Source: CAZGMC01 sp964526565
GTDB taxonomy: Bacteria; Pseudomonadota; Alphaproteobacteria; DSM-16000; Inquilinaceae
Direction: 5' to 3'
DNA length: 64,000 nt
Assembly: GCA_964526565.1 (NCBI GenBank)
Contig: CAZGMC010000006.1
Coordinates: forward strand, 14,052 to 78,051
Positions 8,054 through 14,896 of this stretch are shown here, in pieces. The translations under genes were made by a program, and so were the position numbers. Within the stretch, counting starts at the first letter, position 1, and each line of letters opens with the position of its first letter. The notes under the pieces were generated by a model, which was not told the DNA's origin, ran no database searches, and worked only from the letters and a program-made list of their open reading frames with translations.

Positions 8054-9019
8054 CTAGAGCTCCCAAATGGTAAAGATGTCCTCGACGCGGTCGAAGCGGT
8101 ACACCGGGCCGTCGCGGCAGACGAAGGTCGGGCCGAACTGGCAGTGGCCGCAGAAGCCGACCGCGCACTTCATGTTGCGCTCCATGCTGATGTAGACGCG
8201 GTCGCTGCCGACGCCGCGGTCCTGCAGCGTCTGCACCGCATAGCGCATCATGATCTCCGGCCCGCAGACATAGGCCACGGCGTGGTGCCGGTCGAAGCCG
8301 CCACCCTTGATCAGGTCGGTGACGACGCCGACACGGCCGTTCCAGCGGCCGGTGGCGCGGTCCACCGAGACCTGGACGTTGACATCGAAGCGGCTGCGCC
8401 AGGTCTGCAGTTCCTGCCGGTACAGGATGTCCTCGGGCGTGCGGGCGCCATAGAAGATGACGACGTTGCCGTACCTGCCGCGCTCGGCCAGCACGCGGTA
8501 GATCGCCGGGCGCAGCGGCGCCAGGCCGATGCCGCCGGCGACGAACACGACGTCCTCGCCATGGGCCGCCTCGACCGGCCAGTGCGAGCCGAACGGCCCG
8601 CGCACGCCGATGGTGTCGCCGGCGCGGCGCCCGGCCAGGGCCTGGCGCACGCGGCGCTTCTGCGCACCGTTGCTGCCGTGGAGCAGGGCCATGGCCTCGG
8701 TCACGCGGCCGACGCTGCGGGTGGTGTGGACCAGCACCGACGGGTCGCCGGGATCGCCGCTGATGCTGATCGGCACCTCGCCGACGCCGAACACATACAG
8801 CATGTTGAACTGACCCGGCCGGAACGTGAAGGCGCCGCCGTCGACCGGCGTCAGCTCCATGGTGAAGGTGTCCGACAGCTCCTTGCGCGCGCGGCGCACC
8901 TTGAAGGGCCGCGGCACCATGGGGTCGGGCGCAACCGTTCCGGCTGTGGCGGAGCTGGCGGCGGAGCTGGCGGCGGAGCTGGCGGCGGAGCTGGCGGCGG
9001 AGCTGGCGGCGGTGTCCAT
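8054..9019 (-). CDS. Hydrogenase gamma subunit, FAD/NAD(P)-binding reductase
   Basis: 321 aa ferredoxin-reductase-like subunit that passes electrons to or from NAD(P). It has an FAD-binding barrel (FTFRPGQFNMLYVFG), an NAD(P)-binding domain (VVFVAGGIGLAPLRP, AYVCGPEIMM) and a C-terminal 2Fe-2S site with four cysteines (MKCAVGFCGHCQFGPTFVC). The first 25 residues are a repetitive Ala-Ser tract encoded by a 12-bp tandem repeat and absent from relatives as I know them; an internal ATG at M34 (VPRPFKVRRARKEL) could be the ancestral start. Ends 4 bp before the small-subunit gene. Confidence 0.93.
   Translation of the reverse strand: MDTAASSAASSAASSAASSAASSATAGTVAPDPMVPRPFKVRRARKELSDTFTMELTPVDGGAFTFRPGQFNMLYVFGVGEVPISISGDPGDPSVLVHTTRSVGRVTEAMALLHGSNGAQKRRVRQALAGRRAGDTIGVRGPFGSHWPVEAAHGEDVVFVAGGIGLAPLRPAIYRVLAERGRYGNVVIFYGARTPEDILYRQELQTWRSRFDVNVQVSVDRATGRWNGRVGVVTDLIKGGGFDRHHAVAYVCGPEIMMRYAVQTLQDRGVGSDRVYISMERNMKCAVGFCGHCQFGPTFVCRDGPVYRFDRVEDIFTIWEL
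8948..9007. repeat. Five 12-bp tandem repeats inside the gamma-subunit 5' end
   Basis: GGCGGAGCTGGC is repeated five times without error and encodes the Ala-Ser-rich N-terminus of the gamma subunit. Because the unit is a multiple of three, slippage changes the length of the tract but not the frame. Confidence 0.9.
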
Positions 9020-9052
9020 GGCGGCGGCGCCCTCCTCGGGCCGGGTTCGGGT

Positions 9053-9535
9053 CTAGAGCCTGGCTTTCGGGCCCGGTGCGTACATGTCGATCAGGCGCAT
9101 GCGCACGGCCCACAGGCGGCGGGCGATGACGGGCACCATGCGCTGGTAGAACTCATAGCCCAGAGAGTGGTCCTCCTCGCACTTGCCGCGCAGGCACCTG
9201 GCATCCATGCTGAGGGCCCGGACCAGCTCCATGGCACGGCAGTCGAAGGTCCAGCGGTACGGCGGCACGATCCACGACCAGCCCAGGATGTCGCCCTCGC
9301 CCAGCGTCTCGATGACGATCGGGTCGCGGCCGGGCACGCGGATCTCCTGGGCGACCGTGCCGTGGCGGATCAGGTAGAACTTGTCGGCGGGATCACCTTC
9401 GCGCTGGAACACGCGGCCGGCCTCGAAGCGCTCGTTGGCGGCGCACCCGGCCAGCAGGTCCAGCGCCGGCTGGTCGAACCCCTCGAAGAACGGATGCTCA
9501 TGCAGCAGGCGTTCCAGCCCCTCGATCGCGACCAT
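9053..9535 (-). CDS. Cyclic-nucleotide-binding-domain protein in the hydrogenase operon
   Basis: 160 aa, one cNMP-binding (CAP_ED) jelly roll: FEAGRVFQREGDPADKFYLI, then a glycine turn and TLGEGDILGWSWIVPPYRW as the phosphate-binding cassette region. There is no helix-turn-helix after the domain, only a helical end with basic residues (VRMRLIDMYAPGPKARL), so it is not a complete Crp/FNR regulator. Its ATG overlaps the stop of the beta subunit (ATGA), and it sits between beta and gamma genes, so it is part of the hydrogenase operon. A regulatory or structural subunit is the likely role; the ligand is unknown, and the canonical Arg of the cAMP pocket is not obvious. Confidence 0.85.
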   Translation of the reverse strand: MVAIEGLERLLHEHPFFEGFDQPALDLLAGCAANERFEAGRVFQREGDPADKFYLIRHGTVAQEIRVPGRDPIVIETLGEGDILGWSWIVPPYRWTFDCRAMELVRALSMDARCLRGKCEEDHSLGYEFYQRMVPVIARRLWAVRMRLIDMYAPGPKARL

Positions 9536-10665
9536 CAGCTCCTCCCATCGGTATCGGTGTCCGCGTCCGCGATGGCGCGGGCCTCTTGCGTTATGTCGAT
9601 GCCGACCGGGCACCAGGCGATGCAGCGGCCGCAGCCGACGCACCCCGACACGCCGAACTGGTCGTGCCAGTGAGCAAGCTTGTGGGTCATCCACTGGCGG
9701 TAGCGGGCGCTCGTCCCGCGGCGGATGCTGCCGCCGTGGATGTAGGAGAAGTCCAGGCCGAAGCACGAATCCCACCGGCGCCAGCGCTCGGCGGTGTCGC
9801 CGGCCAGGTCGGTGGTGTCCTCCACCGTGCTGCAGAAGCAGGTCGGGCAGACCATGGTGCAGTTGGCGCAGCCAAGGCAGCGCTCGGCGATCCGCTCCCA
9901 GTGCGGGCTTTCCAGGTTGCGCTTGAGCAGGTGCCCGACGTCCGGAACCATGCTGCGCCGGATCTGGCCGGCGGCGCGCTGCGTGGCCGCGGCAGCGGCG
10001 TCCAGGTCGGCCGGTTCGGCCGGACGCGCCGGCACGCCGGCCAGCAGGGTGGCGCCGCGGCCGCTGCCGCACTCGAGCAGGAAAGTGCCGCCGTCGCCGA
10101 GCTCGGTCAGGGCCAGGTCGTAGCCGCTCTCGGCGCGCGGCCCGGTGCCCATCGAGGTGCAGAAGCAGGTGCCGGCGGCGCGCCCGCAGTTGACGACGAT
10201 GATGACGGCCGCGGCGCGGCGGGCGACATAGCCGGGGTCGGCATGGTCGCCGTTGTCGAACACGCGGTCCTGGACGCGGATCGCCGCCAGGTCGCACGGG
10301 CGCACGCCGAGCAGGGCATAGGGCGGGACGGACGCCGCGCCGCTCTCCACCTCGAAGCCGCCATTGGCGCGGCGGGCGCGGAACAGGCGCTGTTCCGGCG
10401 GGAACAGCCAGCGTTTCCAGGTGTGCGGCCCGACCACATGGTCGAACAGCCGGTCGGCGCCGGTCTCGACCAGGCGATAGCGGCCGCCGTCCTGCTCGTC
10501 GGCAAGGCCGGCCGGCAGGTCGTCGGCGGACTCCAGCGGCTCGTAGACGATGGCGGCGCCGGACTGCCGCGGACCGATCACGGTGTGCCCGGCGTCCTGC
10601 AGGGCTGCAACAAGAGCGCGCAGGCCGTCCCGGTCGATGACCACCTTGTCCTGGATGTCGCTCAT
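9535..10665 (-). CDS. Hydrogenase beta subunit, 4Fe-4S electron-transfer protein
   Basis: 376 aa. The C-terminal third carries two ferredoxin-type cluster motifs, CLGCANCTMVCPTC and CVGCGRCIAWCP. Upstream is the DUF-like domain of sulfhydrogenase beta subunits with PYALLGVRPCDLAAI and the cysteine pair in AGTCFCTSMGTGP. It links the small subunit to the flavin subunit. The ATG at 10665 is preceded by GGGAG at a good distance. The frame stays open for 44 codons further upstream only because a hexanucleotide repeat encodes an Arg-Pro tract; I do not regard that as part of the protein. First gene of the operon. Confidence 0.92.
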   Translation of the reverse strand: MSDIQDKVVIDRDGLRALVAALQDAGHTVIGPRQSGAAIVYEPLESADDLPAGLADEQDGGRYRLVETGADRLFDHVVGPHTWKRWLFPPEQRLFRARRANGGFEVESGAASVPPYALLGVRPCDLAAIRVQDRVFDNGDHADPGYVARRAAAVIIVVNCGRAAGTCFCTSMGTGPRAESGYDLALTELGDGGTFLLECGSGRGATLLAGVPARPAEPADLDAAAAATQRAAGQIRRSMVPDVGHLLKRNLESPHWERIAERCLGCANCTMVCPTCFCSTVEDTTDLAGDTAERWRRWDSCFGLDFSYIHGGSIRRGTSARYRQWMTHKLAHWHDQFGVSGCVGCGRCIAWCPVGIDITQEARAIADADTDTDGRS

Positions 10666-11092
10666 GGTCGCTCCCGCAAAAACGATGTCCGGCCTGGGCC
10701 TGGGCCTGGGCCTGGGCCTGGGCCTGGGCCGGGGCCTGGGCCGGGGGGGGGCGCAGCTGCGGCACCTGCCGCATGTATTCCTGTTAAACCCCCGCACCTA
10801 AGATTTCATGAGTGTGACGGCCGGGCCAAACTCCCGCCGGCCGGCCAAATCGTCGCGCCCGCGCGGAGTGCCGGTCATGGGCCCCGCGTCACGGTCATGG
10901 CAACCATGTGTCCCGCGAACGGTGTTTGCCATGAGAGGAATCAACGGGTGGCGGCATCGGCTGTCGCCGTCACGCCACGGGCAGCGGATTTCCGCGGCCA
11001 TGCCGAGAGATGCAGAGGGAATGGTATTCTAAACTTTAACAGAATGCCGTATAAGGGCGGGCATCCAGATTGTGAAGCAGCCGAGGTCCGGG
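10666..11092. other. Divergent intergenic region between hydrogenase operon and a small gene
   Basis: Besides the hexanucleotide tract it contains an AT-richer part (about 11020-11065, TAAACTTTAACAGAATGCCGTATAAG split over two lines of the region) that could hold the promoter of the small gene at 11093. No FNR-type palindrome or RNA gene was recognised. Confidence 0.4.
10691..10744. repeat. GGCCTG hexanucleotide tract upstream of the hydrogenase operon
   Basis: Nine units, seven GGCCTG and two GGCCGG, followed by six more G. It starts 25 bp upstream of the beta-subunit ATG, between it and any promoter. Copy-number change would alter the 5' untranslated region. Confidence 0.9.
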
Positions 11093-11302
11093 ATGTCGTT
11101 CAGGCAGCGCCCCATTGCCGTCGGGGACCGGTTCGCCCGCACCAGCGCGCCGGACCACGTCTTCCAGATCCTCCGCATCGAACAGCAGCCGAACCTGCCC
11201 GCGCACGCCCGCCTGGTGGCCGAGGGCCGCGACCGCGAGCAGATCACCATCGGCGTCAGCGCCCTGGCCGACCCCAAGCTGTTCCGCCGCGTCGCCTCTT
11301 GA
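11093..11302 (+). CDS. Small conserved-looking hypothetical protein
   Basis: 69 aa, soluble, no motif I recognise. The ATG at 11093 is preceded by CGAGG; a GTG at 11072 in the same frame is a weaker alternative. It reads RQRPIAVGDRFA, then FQILRIEQQPNLPAHARLV, and ends with LADPKLFRRV, a compact beta-rich pattern with normal codon use, which makes it a plausible gene. Convergent with the PilZ gene. Confidence 0.6.
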   Translation: MSFRQRPIAVGDRFARTSAPDHVFQILRIEQQPNLPAHARLVAEGRDREQITIGVSALADPKLFRRVAS

Positions 11303-11344
11303 GGCCGCACCGAAGCACGCCGTCACAACGGGTCGGTGCGGCGG

Positions 11345-11740
11345 TCAGCCGCCGGCCTCCGGGGCAGGCGGCGGGAGCTGGCTGCCGATGATGGCGAACA
11401 CCTCGTCGGCTGGTTGCAGGAACTCCAGGCCGATCTGGCGCTCCTCGAGCCAGACGACGCGGCCCGGGAAGTCGCCGAACCGGTCGATCGTCAGCATGGC
11501 CAGGGCGCCGTGCTCGATGCCCGGATCCGGGGCGCCGATCTGGATCTCCATGAGCATGCGGACACCGCCGGCCGAGACATTGGCCACGACGCACTCGTGG
11601 ATCAGCCCGCGCTGATACAGCTTGGCCGTCCACAGGACGCGCTGGCGCTTGTACCGCCGCCGGTCCTCCGGCGCCATCTCTGCCGGCCGCGCCGGGTGCC
11701 CGCCTGGATCCGCCATGGTCCGTTCCCCGCTCTGCGCCAT
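11345..11740 (-). CDS. PilZ-domain protein, probable c-di-GMP receptor
   Basis: 131 aa, a single PilZ domain. It has the Arg-rich first motif (EDRRRYKRQRV) and the second motif NVSAGGVRM (D/NxSxxG), the two elements that bind cyclic di-GMP. Stand-alone PilZ proteins act as adaptors controlling motility or exopolysaccharide export. The exoD-like gene lies divergently 196 bp away, so a role in polysaccharide control is possible but not shown. The start at 11740 could also be the in-frame ATG eight codons later. Confidence 0.85.
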   Translation of the reverse strand: MAQSGERTMADPGGHPARPAEMAPEDRRRYKRQRVLWTAKLYQRGLIHECVVANVSAGGVRMLMEIQIGAPDPGIEHGALAMLTIDRFGDFPGRVVWLEERQIGLEFLQPADEVFAIIGSQLPPPAPEAGG

Positions 11741-11936
11741 GCCCTGGAGCCTTAAGCTGTCGTGACCAATGCACTGCCTTTTGATTACCGCATCAAGGCT
11801 GTGACGGCACGCATTCTCGACCGGGGCGGGCAGTATCCGTCATCTGGCATCGTCGGCTGCCGCAGCGATCTGCTATGGTCCGCCCCCAGTCACCGGGCGG
11901 CAGCGCCCGCTCCCCCGATCGGCACAGAGCGCGCCC

Positions 11937-12569
11937 ATGGAAGACATCGTCCTGGCCCGCATCGACTCGCGCAAGCGGCCGCGCAAGGCATCGGACGTGC
12001 TGGTCGAGTCCCTGCAGCAGGTCCAGGGTTACGACGTGGCCATCCGCGACCTCATGGCGTTGATGGGCGACCGCGCCTTCGGCCTGATCCTGCTGCTGTT
12101 TGCCCTGCCCAACTGCGTTCCGGGGCCGCCCGGCCTGGGCTCGGTGCTGGGCCTGCCGCTGATCCTGTTCGGCGTGCAGCTGGCCCAGGGCCGGCCGGCG
12201 GTGTGGCTGCCGGAGTTCATCGGCCGGCGCCGGATCAACCGCGACACGCTGCTGCACGTGGTCCTGCGTGGCGTGCCGATCCTGCAGCGGCTGGAGCGCA
12301 TCTGCCGGCCGCGCTGGCCGCTGCTGACGGCGCCACCGGCCGAGCGGCTGCTGGGCGGCGTGGTGACGCTGCTGGCGGTGGGGATCATGATCCCGCTGCC
12401 GCTGACCAACTTCGTGCCGGCCATCGGCATCGCCGTGATCGCGCTGGGCCTGCTGGAGGAGGACGGCGTCACGGTCCTGATCGGCCTGCTGATCGGCCTG
12501 ATCGGTTTGACTCTGGTGGCGATCGTCCTTGGCACCCTGATCGCGCTGTCGGTGATCGCCCTGGGGTGA
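11937..12569 (+). CDS. ExoD-family membrane protein
   Basis: 210 aa with several hydrophobic helices in the C-terminal two thirds (FGLILLLFALPNCVP, GVVTLLAVGIMIPLPLT, VLIGLLIGLIGLTLVAIVLG). The motif LLFALPNCVPGPPGLGSVLG followed by LPLILFGVQLAQGR is typical of ExoD, linked to exopolysaccharide synthesis in rhizobia; the biochemical role is unknown. ATG at 11937 is preceded by a weak site (GAGCGCGCCC). Confidence 0.9.
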   Translation: MEDIVLARIDSRKRPRKASDVLVESLQQVQGYDVAIRDLMALMGDRAFGLILLLFALPNCVPGPPGLGSVLGLPLILFGVQLAQGRPAVWLPEFIGRRRINRDTLLHVVLRGVPILQRLERICRPRWPLLTAPPAERLLGGVVTLLAVGIMIPLPLTNFVPAIGIAVIALGLLEEDGVTVLIGLLIGLIGLTLVAIVLGTLIALSVIALG

Positions 12570-12585
12570 GGTGCAGCGGTGATGC

Positions 12586-12600
12586 GGGGCAATCAGCCCC
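12586..12600 (+). terminator. Possible weak terminator after the exoD-like gene
   Basis: GGGGC-AATCA-GCCCC forms a 5-bp GC stem 16 bp after the stop, followed by TGGCGTTTCTG. The T-run is short and interrupted. Confidence 0.3.
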
Positions 12601-12664
12601 TGGCGTTTCTGCGCCCACCTGGCAGTCACATGCGGGCTGCACGGAGCGGTCGGCACCGGCGGTG

Positions 12665-12683
12665 AATGAGAATGACTCGCAGT
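12665..12683 (+). promoter_or_regulatory. Fur-box-like sequence upstream of the fecI-type gene
   Basis: AATGAGAATGACTCGCAGT matches the palindromic pattern AATGAGAATCATTCTCATT at 14 of 19 positions. It lies about 300 bp upstream of the sigma-factor gene that opens the iron-uptake island. Confidence 0.4.
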
Positions 12684-12855
12684 CGCACCGCATGAGATTC
12701 CCCCGCCCCTCGTCCGAGGACCCTCGTCCGGGATCGAGGCCTGATCGCCGGCGCGGTCGGTCTTCGGCGCCTGCGGCTTGAGCGCGTGCGCCGGCCACCT
12801 GGGCGGCCTGCACCGCCGGTGCGGTCGGATTTCCCCCTCGTTCCGCCGTTTCTTG

Positions 12856-12879
12856 TTGCGAATGCATCGCAATCTCATT
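12856..12879 (+). promoter_or_regulatory. Inverted repeat, possible iron-regulator operator
   Basis: TTGCGA-ATGCA-TCGCAA (12856-12872) is a perfect 6-5-6 inverted repeat. It overlaps AATCTCATT, which with it resembles a Fur box on the minus strand (12 of 19). It is about 100 bp before the sigma-factor gene, where a promoter operator would sit. Confidence 0.4.
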
Positions 12880-12979
12880 AACGAAATGGTTTACCTGTTT
12901 GATCAAAGGCACAGCGGAGAGAAGGCAGGCGGTAACCGGTCCGGGGCGGAGAACCGCCAAAACGAGAAGTTGCGCGCCC

Positions 12980-13498
12980 ATGGGACCCTTGGGTCAGGAT
13001 TTAGCCCTGAAGGATCTCTACCTGCGGCACCATGCCACACTGCGGCGATTCCTGGGGCGCATGCTCCGTTGCGAGGAGACGGCAGCCGAGGTGGCGCAGG
13101 ATGCCTGGATGCGGCTCGTCAGGCTCAAGCCGCAGCATTACGTAGACAACCCCAGGGCCTATCTGTTCCAGGTCGCCGCCAACGCCGCCCGCGACCGCAT
13201 GGCGCGCGAGCGGTCGCGCGAGGCCGTCGTCGACGGCCGGCCGCTCCCCGAAGACGTTGCCAGTCCCGAACCCGACGCGGAGACGGCGGCGCTCGCGCGG
13301 GAGCGCGTCCGCCTGCTCGCCGCCGCCCTGGACGAACTGCCGCCGCGCTGCCGTGAGGTCTTCCTGATGAGCCGTTTCGACGGCCTTGCCAACGGCGAGA
13401 TCGCCGCCCGGCTCGGCATTTCCCGCAACATGGTCGAGAAGCACATCATCCGCGCCATGCTGCACTGCCGCCGTCGCCTCGACGCGGCCGGGAAATAG
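12980..13498 (+). CDS. FecI-type ECF sigma factor
   Basis: 172 aa from the ATG at 12980; the frame is open 27 codons further to a TTG-type start, but MGPLGQDLALKDLYLRHHAT is the usual N-terminus. It has region 2 (EVAQDAWMRLVRLK, ARAYLFQVAANAARDR-like helix) and region 4 (LDELPPRCREVFLMSRF, LGISRNMVEKHI). FecI-type factors are activated by a FecR protein when the outer-membrane receptor is loaded, and transcribe the receptor operon. fecR and a receptor with an STN domain follow directly. Confidence 0.93.
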   Translation: MGPLGQDLALKDLYLRHHATLRRFLGRMLRCEETAAEVAQDAWMRLVRLKPQHYVDNPRAYLFQVAANAARDRMARERSREAVVDGRPLPEDVASPEPDAETAALARERVRLLAAALDELPPRCREVFLMSRFDGLANGEIAARLGISRNMVEKHIIRAMLHCRRRLDAAGK

Positions 13499-13622
13499 TT
13501 GCATCTCTTCTGTCAGGAGGAGGTGCCTTCGGGCAGTCTCAGGGAGCAGGGGAAGGCCGGCGCTGCCTCACGGCTGCGACACGGGCGCGGTCAGGCTGCA
13601 GGGCCGCTGGCAACGGGACAGC

Positions 13623-14714
13623 ATGACAGGACCGAGGAACCGCCCGGCGAAGACAGGTCCGCAGGACGAGGCGCTGGTCGAGGAGGCGACCACCTGGTTC
13701 GTGCGCATGAGCTCCGACCTCGTCACCGACGCGGACCGGCGCACCTTCCGCGTCTGGCTGGACCGCGACCCGGCCCACCGCGAAGCCTATGCCGAGGCCG
13801 AGACGCTCTGGGGCGAGCTCGGCCGCCTCCCCGACCCGCGGCTCGGCTTCGGCACGGACGGCTGCCCGTCCGGCGACAGAGCCCGGCACGCGCTGGCGGT
13901 CCGCCCGCGCCGGCGACGCCGCCTGCGGCAGGCCACGGCCGCGGCCGCCTCCCTCCTGGTCGCGACGGTCATCGGCTTGTGGGCGGTGGGCGGACCGGAC
14001 GCCCTGCGGGCCGACCACGCAACGGCCGTCGGCGAGGCGAGGCAGGTCACGCTCGCCGACGGCTCGCTCGTCCACCTCAACACCGACACGGCGCTCTCGG
14101 TCGACATCAGCGACGACTGCCGGTGCATCGAGCTGCTGCGCGGCGAGGCATTCTTCACGGTGGCGCCCGAGCCGGAGCGGCCCTTCCGGGTGGTGGCCGG
14201 CGATGGCGCGTCGGAGGCGCTCGGCACGGCCTTCGCCGTGCGCGAGGCCGGCGACACCGTGACCGTCGCCGTCGCCGAAGGCCGGGTCCGCGTCGCGCCC
14301 AACCGGACGATGGCCTTCCGGGCGATGGCCGACCGGGCAATGGCCGACCGGGCAATGGCCGTCCGGGCGATGGCCGGTGACGCGGGTCGCGTCGTGCTCA
14401 CGGCCGGCGAGATGGCCCGCTACGGCACCGCGGGCGGGATCGAGACGGGACGCGTCGACATGGCGGCGTTGACCGCCTGGCGCCGGGGCCGGCTCGTCTT
14501 CGCCGAGAGGCGCTTGCGCGAGGTGGTGGCCGAGCTCGACCGCTACCGCCCCGGCACCATCCTGTTCCTCGATTCCGTGATTGCCGACGAACGCTTCACC
14601 GGCGTCTTCGGGCTCGACGACACCGACCGGGCGCTCGCCGCCATCGAGGCGACCCTGCCCGTCGACGTGGTCCGCCTCACCCCCTGGCTCACGCTGCTCC
14701 GCGCCCGGCACTGA
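13623..14714 (+). CDS. FecR-type sensor/anti-sigma protein
   Basis: 363 aa. The cytoplasmic N-terminus carries the FecR_N/DUF4880 helix block (ALVEEATTWFVRMSSDLVTD, DRDPAHREAYAEAETLW) that binds the sigma factor. One membrane segment follows (ATAAAASLLVATVIGLWAV, about residues 100-118). The periplasmic FecR domain includes VTLADGSLVHLNTDTALSVD and LLRGEAFFTV. Near residues 229-251 is an insert of RAMAD-type repeats encoded by a 15-bp tandem repeat. ATG at 13623 is chosen by family similarity and a nearby GGGACAGC. Confidence 0.92.
   Translation: MTGPRNRPAKTGPQDEALVEEATTWFVRMSSDLVTDADRRTFRVWLDRDPAHREAYAEAETLWGELGRLPDPRLGFGTDGCPSGDRARHALAVRPRRRRRLRQATAAAASLLVATVIGLWAVGGPDALRADHATAVGEARQVTLADGSLVHLNTDTALSVDISDDCRCIELLRGEAFFTVAPEPERPFRVVAGDGASEALGTAFAVREAGDTVTVAVAEGRVRVAPNRTMAFRAMADRAMADRAMAVRAMAGDAGRVVLTAGEMARYGTAGGIETGRVDMAALTAWRRGRLVFAERRLREVVAELDRYRPGTILFLDSVIADERFTGVFGLDDTDRALAAIEATLPVDVVRLTPWLTLLRARH
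14308..14375. repeat. 15-bp tandem repeat inside fecR
   Basis: Four and a half units of CGATGGCCGACCGGG with single-base variants. They encode (RAMAD)-like pentapeptides in the periplasmic FecR domain and keep the frame. Confidence 0.85.
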
Positions 14715-14896
14715 AGCGGCGCCCGCGGCGCACGTCCGGCCCCGTTGTCGCTCCCCCTCCTGCCCCTCCCGCGAATTTTTTGCATTTCGGATGTCAGGAG
14801 TCCGGCCCCGCGGCCGGTCCAACCCCATGAGACCGGCGTGAAGGCGGGCCCGCCGCCATCCGCGTCGGGGCGTTTCGGCAAAGGGGAGCGGACCAG

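Larger units (their letters stand above)
12570..12979. other. Regulatory intergenic region of the iron-uptake island
   Basis: 410 bases without a gene. It holds the possible exoD terminator, two Fur-like sequences and a TTTGATCAAA palindrome (about 12897-12906). The AT-rich part 12850-12910 is the likely promoter of the fecI-type gene. Confidence 0.45.

Noticed and set aside
10666..10797. 44-residue N-terminal extension of the hydrogenase beta subunit (Arg-Pro tract)
   Set aside because: Encoded by the hexanucleotide repeat; the ATG at 10665 has a good ribosome binding site and fits family length.
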